A stretch of 20,850 nt of DNA from Ulva prolifera (GCA_023078555.1 JALAAN010000032.1:1-20850); one strand, 5' to 3'; shown: positions 10,597 to 19,896, numbered from the stretch's first letter. Made by a program: numbers and translations. Notes: generated from the sequence alone by a model not told the origin.

Positions 10597-10953
10597 ATGA
10601 AGTCAGCCAACTGGCTAACCATATTGCTTCCACCTCACTGTGGCGGTGCTATGTATGGGACCCAGGCAATCGAGCCTAGCTGTGTGTGTGCTATGTATGT
10701 GACCCAGGCAATCGAGCCTAGCTGTGTGTGTGCTATGTATGGGACCCAGGCAATCGAGCCTAGCTGTGGCGGTGCTATGTATGGGGACCTCAGGGCAATC
10801 GAGCCTAGCTGTGTTAAAAAGCAGGAGTGCTGTCACTGCATCCAGCCCATGCACTCAGGCCCCGGGGCCAACATGCCGTATGGCCAAACCCCCACTGATG
10901 ACCACAGCTGCATCATGGCACATGACCGATCTGACCTGCAAGGTGATGCATGA
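10597..10953 (+). CDS. Possible small Cys-containing repeat protein
   Basis: ATG at 10597 opens a 118-codon frame that runs through the whole minisatellite. It yields four copies of a 14-residue repeat, core AMYGTQAIEPSC, with C-x-C or CGG between copies. The tail contains KKQECCHC and a His/Asp-rich end. All unit lengths are multiples of three (42, 42, 42, 45), so the frame survives. However, the minus strand also stays open through the repeat, as any repeat with a period divisible by three will if one unit lacks stops. I do not recognise the protein. The repeat is real; coding is doubtful. Confidence 0.25.
   Translation: MKSANWLTILLPPHCGGAMYGTQAIEPSCVCAMYVTQAIEPSCVCAMYGTQAIEPSCGGAMYGDLRAIEPSCVKKQECCHCIQPMHSGPGANMPYGQTPTDDHSCIMAHDRSDLQGDA
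10639..10809. repeat. Minisatellite, 42-bp period, four units
   Basis: The units lie at 10639-10680, 10681-10722, 10723-10764 and 10765-10809. Each contains GCTATGTATG and AGGCAATCGAGCCTAGC. Units 1 and 4 begin TGTGGCGG, while units 2 and 3 begin TGTGTGTG, so the middle pair is a more recent duplication. Unit 4 has three extra bases within about 15 nt and stays in phase. Confidence 0.92.
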
Positions 10954-12542
10954 GCATCATGGTTTTGTGAATATGCCACACGGATTCACACAATCCACGA
11001 AGTCGTTTTCGGCTGTGTGGTCCGCTGCTGCCCGGATACATTGCATGTTTGATCTACATGTCTTGTACGGACTTACGCCAGGGTATGCATGAGTTTACCA
11101 CCGAACAACATGTGCTGTCACTTGCTGTCAGTGACAACGGTCAGCATCGTCTTGCATGGTGTCAAGCAGTGCTTGCCTGAATGTGCGGTCGTCTTCAAGA
11201 CTCTTGAATTTACACCCGATCGCTTTGGCCATAACGCACTCAGCACTTGCCTCCCTGCGGTCGGTAGGTGTGTGTAAACTATGTAAAACGTGACTTCAGT
11301 ATTGTTTTTCTCTTTGTGCCTTCATGACCCGTATGCGTGCCCTCGGAGTTGCCAATGTGCCTGGGGGGGGCTCACCACGGATTCGACGTCTGCCATCTTG
11401 GGGTCGTCGGGCAACATGGCACAGGCCTGTGGAAGCATCAAGATCAAACTTGAAGCTTGTGTGTGCGCTACAGCGTGCATAAGGAGCTCCAGTGCACGTG
11501 GCAGCATGTATACGTGCAGTGATATGACCATCTCTGCGACCCAAGCCGCGCATCCTTGTCCGGACATGCATGCACAGCTTTGGTCGCGGGATCCTGGCCT
11601 GGGGCAGCCGCGTTGCACATCTGGATCCGTCACGGTGCCTTGACCCACTTTTGTGCATGCAGACAGCACTTCACGCTGAGAGCGCAGCCTGGCTAGCAAA
11701 CCCCTCCACCAGGAGATCCTCCACCATATGCCCGCTCCCAGACCGACGCCCCCACATGATTAGAATCCTCCCACACGACGATCCATTCAAGGCTAGCTAC
11801 ATATAGGCTGAAGACGCAAGCGTGCACATCTGCAGATCAGCCCAGGTGTGTGTCATCCATGGTCAGCTCACCGTAAACGGGTCGCACAGTGGTGACCTTT
11901 GTTTGCATGTGAAGATGCTTCAAGCCGTCATGTCTAGATTTGCAGCAGTTGGCAAAGGTTCTGGTGCACTGATGTCTTGGTATCAGGAGTCCAGGCCGAT
12001 CGGTGTGGTGTTCGGCCTGAGCCAAGTGGATCGGCACTGCTCCAGATGACACCTTGACGTTACGACCTCACGCATGCACGAATCATGCAATCATTGATGC
12101 TGGAGATAACCTGTCATACCTGAATCTATCATGTAGCACAGTGGTCGTCGCGCTACTTGTTGACACCATGCTTCGGCAATAGAAGCCCTGCAATCGTTTG
12201 CACCACTATTCCATCTCTGCTGTGGGGGTCAAGACAACCCCCGCTAGTAGCACTGCAAATTTTCGCAAAGGCTTGTCAACCCCAGCTCACAATGCTTGTA
12301 TGATCAATGGCAAGCGTTGATGCAGGTATCTCTGATCGCGGCTTCAGGTGCTGCTCACTAGCCCCAGCTCCCTGGGCTTTGACAAGACTAGCGGCGCTGA
12401 TTTTTTGACATTTTCAAGCATCGGAGGAAGAGTCCGTTGACGCAAGCAGGTGTGCACACACTCTTTGTGCTCAACATAGTAAATCTACCCCCTGCATCCT
12501 TCCTGTTCCGAGGGCTGCAAGCTGCAGGTCTTATCGCACAGC
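10954..12542. other. Region upstream of gene B, no recognisable gene
   Basis: There is no family match. A minus-strand frame at 11322-11699 (125 codons) contains a protein-like hydrophobic stretch (YMLPRALELLMHAVAHTQAS) but has no motif and overlaps open frames on both strands. A TGTAA occurs near 11274. Around 12227-12246, GGGGGT and ACCCCC could pair as a short hairpin with a 7-nt loop; it is too small to interpret. The promoter of gene B should lie here, but I see no clear TATA element to call. Confidence 0.4.
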
Positions 12543-13132
12543 ATGCCTGCTCAGGACGATGACAAGCAGGGGCAGATTGCGCCGGTATTCCTCAGAGAAG
12601 CAGCCGGATGGAATGTTGCAAAGTCAATTCCGTGGCTGGTTGCCAAGGCCCAGGCCACGGGCGCCTGGCCTCCAGAGGAAAGTAGAAGCCAGCTGCTGCA
12701 GCTCCTGCAGCGCCCTGCGCTGATGGCTGTCGCCTTTGTTCTGGACCAGCTCGGGCATAGAGATGAGTACAGGCAGGACTACGTGCGGCTGTGCGATGCG
12801 GTGGCTGACGCCGCGTACGCACTGCTCCTCCCCGCCGCTGATTGCGCCGTTGTTGCACAGAAGCCTCGCCAGGAGCTCGACACGCTGAGTACATCTGAAC
12901 GGTACAAGGATCTGTATTGTGCGCTGCGCGATCAAGTCGATCCAGAGCCTGAAGTCCTGCATGTGGAGAATGCCACCTGCATCAACAGGAACGCTGAACT
13001 TGCTGCAGCGCACATTTCCAATGCTGCAGTGGAGCAGGTTACAAAAGCCTTCAAAGCCATAGCCAAGAAGGTAGAAACCAAGCGCATTATGCAGCACGCC
13101 CTGGTGTCCGAAATCAAAGATCGATTGCTACC
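12543..13132 (+). CDS. Gene B N-terminal domain, unknown family
   Basis: About 195 residues from the ATG at 12543 to the frame change just before the P-loop. It is alpha-helical in character, with a Trp-containing start (AAGWNVAKSIPWLVAKAQAT) and helices LLQLLQRPALMAVAFVLDQL, YVRLCDAVADAAYALLLPAA and VEQVTKAFKAIAKKVE. I do not recognise it as TIR, RPW8 or a standard plant coiled-coil, and I see no EDVID motif. Its last 30 residues (RIMQHALVSEIKDRLL) align with gene A (IFQHSSTLVPHIRRLL), so the pre-NB-ARC helix is shared while the distal part is not obviously shared. The open frame continues to 13265 but only as out-of-frame sequence over the P-loop. Confidence 0.6.
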
Positions 13133-14110
13133 ACACGCAACATTGGCATCAAGGGCATTGGTGGCATCGGCAAGACGGCCATCGCTGATGCTGTGTACAG
13201 ACGAGCAGCGCAGGAGCAAGGGAAGAAGCAATTTAACAATGCGGTGTGGCTTGAAGTCGGCATGAATTCCAGAGACGCGCTGCCCCTGCTGCAGAAGGCG
13301 TTCAAGCAGCTCTTCCCTGAACACGAGTGTCTGTATGAGACTGCAGGCGCATGCCTCGAGGCACTGACGCAGCTTGTGTATGCATCCAGCAAGAAGGTGC
13401 TGCTGGTGCTGGACGATGTGTGGCCATGGCCCGACGCATGCCAGAGTGCAGTGGCGGCGCTGAACTTTGCTACGCGGCCGGAGCTGAGGGTAGCAGGCAG
13501 CCGGCTCATCGTCACGACGCGGCAGCCCTGCACGCTGTCATACATGCCCCCCCAGGTGGGCGCCAGGCCGATGGAGGAGCTGCACGTCATTGATGTGCCA
13601 ACCGCTCTCATCTGAGCATGCCTTTGAGCTGTTTCGGGACCACGCTTATGGGACTGGCTCCTCCATGCGAATCTGCCGTCCTTCATCCACAGTGAGAGCT
13701 GCAAAGAAGCCGTCGATGCTTGTGGCGGACATCCCAAGGCTCTAGTGTTCCTGGCAGCAAGGTTGCGGGAGAATTGCAACAGCTCCCCAGAAGTGGAAGG
13801 CATGCTTAGCAGAAGAGCGCAGGCTGCGGACGAGGGCCGAAGATGCCGCCAGCATGGCTTGCGCCCGCAGTGTCGACTTCATGCCGCGCACTGTCATCGA
13901 GTGCTTCCTGGACTTTGCAGCGTTCCCGTCCACAGAGCAGCAGCCGGTCCCGGAGGCTCACCTGGTGCACCTCTTTGTCTCGCACGCGCCCCTGCAACTC
14001 GCCCGCCGCCCTCGCTGCCGCGCAGCGAGCACTGCATGAGCTGGTGCAGCATGGCCTTGTTTGAGGCGCGGACAGGCGAAGATGGGGAGAAGGGGTACTG
14101 GCTGCATGCT
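13133..14110 (+). CDS. Gene B NB-ARC domain (pieces in three frames)
   Basis: The first piece (13133-13612) is open and carries TTRNIGIKGIGGIGKTA (P-loop, Lys-Thr present, second Thr replaced by Ala), FNNAVWLEV, KVLLVLDDVWPW (kinase-2, 13397) and GSRLIVTTRQP (RNBS-B, 13496). Next come SEHAFELFRDHAYG (13612-13655, another frame), EAVDACGGHPKALVFLAARL (GLPL-like, about 13695-13760), ECFLDFAAFPSTEQQ (RNBS-D-like, about 13900), HLVHLFVSHAPL, ALHELVQHGLV (to 14061) and YWLHAFMRGIAVW (MHD-like, 14096). All subdomains NB, ARC1 and ARC2 are present. The MHD triplet reads LHA: the His is kept and the Asp is lost. Bridging needs single-base changes at five points. Family role: binding and exchange of ADP/ATP to switch the receptor on. 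Confidence 0.8.
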
Positions 14111-14640
14111 TTCATGCGTGGTATCGCGGTGTGGCGCTCCAGAGACGCGGCGGAGCGGTGCCTTCTTGAACCCGGCCTCGAGGCACAGGAGCAGTCGGAG
14201 GACTGCGGAAGCGGCGTGTGCTATCTCAGCTACGGCCCCCTCCGCCCTGCAGGAAGCAGTCTCAGGCCTGGGATGTCGACCCAGTCGAATACTGTAGATT
14301 GGGCGAAGTTTCTGGACATGCCGTCAACAGGCGCGCATGCATATGCTCAGCTGCGTTCGTGCATCGTGTCTCAGGTGACCATCCCGGCTCAAGTGAGATG
14401 GCCATCCCAACTGCGCTACCTGTGTGTCACTCGGGCGGAGATTGAGGATAATGGCCACTTGACAGCGTATGCAGCCTCCGATCAAGGGGCACGGCCCCAG
14501 CTGCCAATGCTGAGCTTCCTGTGCGTGCGCCAGACTGAGGACGCTGATCGCGTCATCGCGTCCGTCCTGCCTGCCCCACAGCTGGTCCATCTGGAGGTGG
14601 CCAGCCTCGGTGAGCTGAAGATGCTGCAAGATCGCATCAG
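14111..14640 (+). other. Gene B NB-ARC to LRR linker
   Basis: This stretch is in the same frame as the MHD-like motif and open throughout. It includes a segment near 14210-14300 with CYLSYGPLRPAGSSLRPG, then PSQLRYLCVTRAEIEDNGHL and LPMLSFLCVRQTEDADRVIA, which behave like degenerate LRR strands (L-x-x-L-x-V) leading into LVHLEVASLGELKMLQDRIS. The latter part corresponds to gene A 3960-4070. It is probably the winged-helix tail and cap of the LRR solenoid; that assignment is inferred from position. Confidence 0.6.
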
Positions 14641-15503
14641 CAAGTGCACTCAGCTCATGCACCTCAATCTCAGCGGTTGCGAGCGCCTCACACATCTCCC
14701 AACAGGATCGGTGACTGCAAACAGCTCGCACACCTCGACCTCAGCGGGTGCGAGGGCCTCATGCATCTCCCAGAGCGGATCGTGACTGCACCCAGCTGGC
14801 AAACCTCCGACCTCAGCGGGTGCGAGGGCCTCATGCATCTCCCAGAGCGGATCGGCGACTGCACCCAGCTGGCACACCTCGACCTCCGCGGGTGCAAGGA
14901 CCTCATGCATCTCCCAGAGCGGATCGCGACTGCACCCAGCTGGCACACCCTCAACCTCAGCGGGTGCGAGCGCTTCATGTATCTCCCAGAGCGGATCGGC
15001 GACTGCACCCAGCTGGCACACTTCGACCTCAGCGGGTGCGAGGGCCTCATGCATCTCCCAGAGCGGATCGGCGACTGCACCCAGCTGGCACACCTCGACC
15101 TCCGCGGGTGCAAGGACCTCATGCATCTCCCAGAGCAGATCGGCGACTGCACCCAGCTTGGGCACAACCTCGACCTCCGCGGGTGCAAGGACCTCATGCA
15201 TCTCCCAGAGCGGATCGGCGACTGCACCCAGCTGGCACACCTCGACCTCCGCGGGTGCAAGGACCTCATGCATCTCCCAGCGAGGATCGGTGACTGCACC
15301 CAGCTGGCACACCTCAACCTCAGCGGGTGCGAGCGCTTCATGTATCTCCCAGAGCGGATCGGCGACTGCACCCAGCTGGCACACCTCAACCTCAGCGGGT
15401 GCGAGCGCTTCATGTATCTCCCAGAGCGGATCGGCGACTGCACCCAGCTGGCACACCTCGACCTCAGCGGGTGCAGAAGTCTTATCACACCTCCCGAAGA
15501 GTA
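14635..15503 (+). repeat. Gene B LRR array: 12 units of 72 bp
   Basis: Tandem 72-bp (24-residue) LRR units start at 14635, 14707, 14779, 14851, 14923, 14995, 15067, 15139, 15214, 15286, 15358 and 15430. Consensus: IGDCTQLAHLDLSGC then EGLMHLPER. The first and last units are diverged; the inner ten are almost identical at DNA level, which points to recent expansion or gene conversion. Three unit types occur: G (SGCEGLMHLPE), K (RGCKDLMHLPE) and F (SGCERFMYLPE). All inner units are 72 bp except the one at 15139, which is 75. Frame 1 stays open from 14644 to the stop at 15508-15510. The array enters from a different frame at about 14700 (one base short) and leaves it at about 15485, where HLPKSICDRGPLMHINIEGC continues to 15604. 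Confidence 0.93.
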
Positions 15504-15510
15504 TTTGTGA
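14700..15510 (+). CDS. Gene B LRR reading frame
   Basis: This coding segment reads the LRR array from the first full unit to TGA at 15508. Each unit gives a parallel beta strand (LAHLDLSGC) followed by a turn and LPER. The variable exposed positions are few because units are near copies. Units at 14779 and 14923 read IVTAPSWQTSDL and IATAPSWHTLNL in place of the strand region, through paired indels. The most likely true end is 15604 in the neighbouring frame. As a solenoid it would form the recognition surface of the receptor. Confidence 0.7.
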
Positions 15511-15604
15511 TCGAGGGCCGCTGATGCACATAAACATCGAAGGCTGTGAACTTTTGAAATATCTAGGAGCCTCACAGAGATCACCAGCTGGCGGGAAACT
15601 GTAG

Positions 15605-17850
15605 CACATTCCCCCATGTGCTGGGTGCGCCGCCACACCTCCTGTGTCCCAAGCTGAGAGCGTGCACCTCCGCACGTGTGGTGCTCAGCTGTTCTTGCAT
15701 GCCGTTGGGAGTGCAATGCCACCTAATGAACCTGTGCTTGCGTTTTCATTGCTAAAACTCAATGATGACCGAGTTCCTATATACCGTCGCTACTGCGGAG
15801 TCTACCTGTGTTGACATGTCTGTACACAGGTGATGTGCATTCAAGGCTCTTGCCCTCTGTTTCGCATGTGAGTTCCATTGCGAACACAACTTCGAGTAGC
15901 TGAGAATATGTTACCACACACACGAGCATTCCCTGTTTCATTCGTCGCCTACGGTGCTGTGCAAGCAAACACGGCTGTGTCAGTGACTGTTTGCTTGCGA
16001 TGGAGTTTTCTGTACAGCTTTCGCCCTGCTAGCAGCTTTAGCAAGCTCCACCAGCGATCTACGTCTTGTGGAGCCTCCATGTGCAGCGTTGTGAGTAAAC
16101 TTCAATACATGATGTAGGGTTCTCCTGAGAGATGAACCTGCACAACCATGGAGCTGCTAAACACACTTGGCTCGCAGGGGCCATCAGACACAGTTTTAGC
16201 CATCATGGTGACTGGGCCCCTCTTTTTGGTGCATGCTGGCAGGAAAGGCAAGGTGGGGGCTCTGCCTGATGTACACTCCTCATCGTGCCACGTGTGCCCT
16301 GCTCGTGCAGGTGCTGACACCGTGACCAGACATGCGTCAGAACTTCTCCTTTATGCTGTCATCTGTGCAGGCTTCGGCGACCACATGTCTCCTATCAGCC
16401 AGTGCAGAGAAGCTGCTGTGCCCGTGCTGGCCCATCTTGTGGGCGTGTTTTTAGGGCCTGGCGCTGCTGCATGCCACAATGGGCGCCAGGATTCGACTTC
16501 AGCTGGGGCTCTGGCGACATGGTGTTTCAGTTGAGCAGCATTTGAGGATAGCTGACCTGCAAAAGTCGCCACTGCTGGTGTCTTTGCGCCTTGTGTGTCG
16601 GGATCCTGTGATGCACATGCCCTCCGGTGGATGCATCACTGCTGTTGTTTGTTATCTGCACTGTTCCAGGTACTGCAAGTTGTCACCAGTCTGGCGTGTG
16701 GCATGTAATGCTGGCATAAGGTGGGGAGTTGCCGACTGACAGTCCAGTGATCATATTTGCGATGCCTGTGAGCAAGACAACTGATGTGAACCTGTGTTTT
16801 CAGCATGGACCAGGTTCTCGCTTTTGAAAACACACATGACTGTCCATGAAACCATGCCAGTGTGCTGGTTAGGTGCCTGGCACAATGTCGCTGAGGGGAA
16901 CCCCGCCTGACCTGTGGTGATGGGGGTACCAGTGATTCTGTAACACTTGGTTCCCACATAAGCTCAGTGTGTTACCATTGCTCTGTAGTGATGCAGCCTC
17001 TGTGGCACCCTGCAGTGGAAATTGAGGCACACTGATAGATCCAGGCATCTCGACGCGGCTGCATTGCTACTTTGTGTAGGCACCTCTTTGCAGCTGCTTT
17101 GTCTCTGCTGCATGCTTGCTGCGGGCCATTTTGTTGCATGAAGCCCATCAACTTTATTTCCACGGTTGAATATCAGAGTAAACACATGCCTTACAGCCCT
17201 GAATTGAAATTGATGTGCAAGGGTAGCTCTTGGAGGTGTCCTTGAGGCATGCAGGGGTGATGCTCATTCCGCACCTGCTCCACTGCCCCGACACAATTCA
17301 CACGCTTCCAAAGGCCTGAACGTGAGGTTAGTCCTTGCAAACGGCATGTGCAATACACTTGCATCTTGCAATGCACGGGCAAATGCTGCATGCAAGTGTG
17401 GGCAAAAAGGAGGTCTGTGTGTCCGCATGCCAGCTGCCATGCAGCACCTGCCTATCGCGCAGAATGAGTCTTTTATGCAGCATGCGCGTGTCGACGCGCT
17501 GGCAGGGTGTTTGCTACACCATTGTTCGTGGCAGCATGCCGCACATAGCAGAGTCCCGTGAGCATTCACTTGAGCAGCATGCTGAACCTCGCAACATAAC
17601 TTGCAATGCAATGCAACGAAACTGGTACTGAATAGCTTCCAAGTATAGCAGATCAAGACAAGTCCAGCGTATCATGCTTGTGGGCGTAGATTTTATCACA
17701 CACACCCAGGCTTAAGGCCACACTGCAGCCACTGTCGGGCCACTTGTGATCACACATAGCCTTGACCCCGATACTCTTTGGCCACATGCAGTGTGCAAGC
17801 TGTCACAACGACCCATATTAAGTTACAGATTGGGTTCTCCATGGCTACTA
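15605..17850. other. Downstream of gene B, no recognisable gene
   Basis: A plus-strand frame at 16148-16534 (ATG, 128 codons) has a hydrophobic start (DTVLAIMVTGPLFLVHAG) and a hydrophobic later part (VLAHLVGVFLGPGAAA), but no family is recognised. The other frames are short and overlap on both strands. TGTAA pentamers occur near 16706 and 16939; neither can be tied to a gene. Confidence 0.4.
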
Positions 17851-17858
17851 CGCCAGCT

Positions 17859-18570
17859 CTAAACTACACGATGGCTTGAGCGGCCAGACTGGACCACTCC
17901 AGAGCCAGCTTGCATGATGGAGGTGTTTAGCATTCCTGCAGTAGAAGAAGGATTGAGTGGAATTTGATCAGCTGACATACATTGTGATTTTTTTCTGAGC
18001 ACGGTCTCTATCTCGAGATAACGCCGGGACCGAGAAAGTTCAGCTGAAACAGCGCCTACGAGGTCACACCTGGGAAGCTGAAAATTGATAATAAAGTCGC
18101 ACCGAGTCACGCCCATTGTAGATTGATATCAATGAAATCTAAGCCTCTCAAAATGATTTATGTGTTGCAGGGGACCCATACGAGTCTCAAGTGACTACCT
18201 GCCACACAGAAGCAGAAGCTGCAACTCAAGGTGGGCAAAGCTGCAGAACTACGTGTTGAGGCTGCACAGAGCGATGTCTTGATTTGATTTCATCTTCAGT
18301 AGTGTAGGTCTTCTCGACATGATCTCCGCATGGAAGCACAACTTGCAAGCTGGGGCATAGGTTTCTGCTGAGGTTGAGACGTGCCGCCCTCTTCGCAAGA
18401 AATTGTCTGCGATCATGGCGCGAGCACATGCCACCGGTCAAAGAGGTGTTAAGGTAACAAAATTACGTGCCACAGCACCGCGCCTCGTATTCAATGTCGA
18501 GAACACTGTGCCGGTAAGGATCAGGATAGCCTCGACGAAATGCCCGTTGCGCTGAGCACAGCAACTTAAT
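17859..18570 (-). other. Protein-like segments on the minus strand, unassigned
   Basis: Reading the minus strand, three consecutive pieces look like protein more than background: RAFRRGYPDPYRHSVLDIEY (about 18490-18560), RRQFLAKRAARLNLSRNLCP with HVEKTYTTEDEIKSRHR (18226-18441), and CDFIINFQLPRCDLVGAVSA with RRYLEIETVLRKKSQ (17859-18116, from ATG 18116). They are in different frames and could be exons or remnants of a gene. A donor-like CAGGTAG lies near 18200 on this strand. I do not recognise a family. Confidence 0.25.
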
Positions 18571-19835
18571 GACAGCGCCATTGATAGTTTTGAAATTGCA
18601 TTAACGTCGTGCGGGAGTCAGTGCGGAGGTACCGGTTACAGGCAGCTGCATCAACAGACGATGGCCTGACAAAAAACATAACACCATATTGAGCCAGCAA
18701 TCAAGCCAGGATCCTGAAGTCACCGACAGGATGTTGTGTCGACGTGCACTTCACGTGCTTGGTCGCCAGATTGAGCATTTCAAGTAGCCACTCAATGCAT
18801 GTACACATTGCGATGGACGGTCCACAGTTACTGAAGATTTCGAGTGAAATCAAAGGGATTTTCATATTCATGCAGCAGGTTGTACCCACCAATCGTGATA
18901 CTGCGTGTGCTTGTGGAAGCACAGTAGCTCTAACGTGACAGCAGAAGAGGTGGTTTTACAGTCAATCAAGTAAGCACATCCTGCGGCAAACACATTTACA
19001 AGGGCTCCACAACACGCTACCAACAGTATTTATGGCAACCATTCCATTCCTGAAGCCTGCACACACTCGGACGAATGTGTTTTGGCAGGCGCACAACCTT
19101 CCGATCACCCACTCTGACCAATCCCATAGACTAGTCTTATTACTGCCGATCGCCCCGAGCACCAGGGGGCATAAACTATCAACGTTACTGGTTTGTCACA
19201 CTCCGACGGCACTACTCCTACATTCTCTTCTGCTGTGAATTGTTCACCCAAACATACACCTGCGCCCATGCTGAATTGCCAATCAGCACCAGCAAACAGT
19301 TTCCGCCACTGCCGCTGGCCTCTTCGTTGGCCACCAATGACACATACACCCACGTGAGCATACAAATGGGGCACATGCACACGCTGAGCCGCGCCTCGCC
19401 TCAGACTGTAGGACCTGTTGTAGGCGGCTTGCTGAGGCTGCAACACTCTCGGCGCATCGGCTTTGCTCCACAAGACGCAGTAGTGCCTTTATGAAATAAC
19501 TTCAGACCTGAACGATACTGCAGTACTGCCATACACGATCAAGGGCCGTTGCCTGGTGTGGTGAACTGCGTGTGGACACCACACCGCCAAGTAGGCATCA
19601 TCCACCCCAATACTTGCTCAGTCCTGCCAAGCAGCCGGCAATGACGTCGCCGCTTATCCAGCAGCGCGGCCAGAGCAAGTCAAGTGCCCCCACGCGGAAC
19701 CCCATGTGCATTGGCCCTGCGCAACAGCTGCTGAGGCTACATCACCGCTCTCATTTTCACCACAGGCAGGACTGCCAACATACGACTACCATGCCAGCAG
19801 GTGAATATGGCAAATAAGCATCCGAATCACCCCGT
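18571..19835. other. No recognisable gene
   Basis: There are short frames on both strands only; the longest is on the minus strand at 19105-19473 (122 codons, no motif). No repeat, RNA gene or mobile-element end was noticed here. Confidence 0.4.
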
Positions 19836-19896
19836 TTGGATGCAGGCAACGCCTGCAATTTTTCATCAGAGGCACGACTAATAATGCTCATGTTAG

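Larger units (their letters stand above)
12543..15604 (+). pseudogene. NLR gene B: NB-ARC-LRR resistance-like gene, frame-disrupted
   Basis: This is a paralogue of gene A on the same strand, about 6.9 kb downstream of it. Order of parts: N-terminal helical domain (12543-13130), NB-ARC (13133-14110), linker (14111-14640), LRR array (14641-15503) and a last LRR-like unit ending at the stop at 15602-15604. The coding sense changes frame at about 13130, 13612, 13650, 13805, 14000, 14057, 14700 and 15485. The ATG at 12543 has A at -3 and opens the longest N-terminal frame. At least one change fits a one-base homopolymer difference (TTT at about 14060, GTTTGAG). Apart from stops created by these shifts I saw no independent nonsense codon, which argues for recent or technical indels rather than old decay. 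By family, the product would be a cytoplasmic nucleotide-switch immune receptor. NLR identity is firm; functional state is open. Confidence 0.8.

Noticed and set aside
14707..15501. Regular repeats that might be taken for a CRISPR array
   Set aside because: The repeats are contiguous 72-bp coding units without unique spacers and translate to LRRs in a eukaryotic NLR.
14650..15722. Two long antisense frames (341 and 344 codons) opposite the gene B LRR array
   Set aside because: They arise because the 72-bp unit is divisible by three and lacks stops in those antisense frames, so the whole array is automatically open. The translations are monotonous repeats with no domain, while the sense strand gives clear LRRs.
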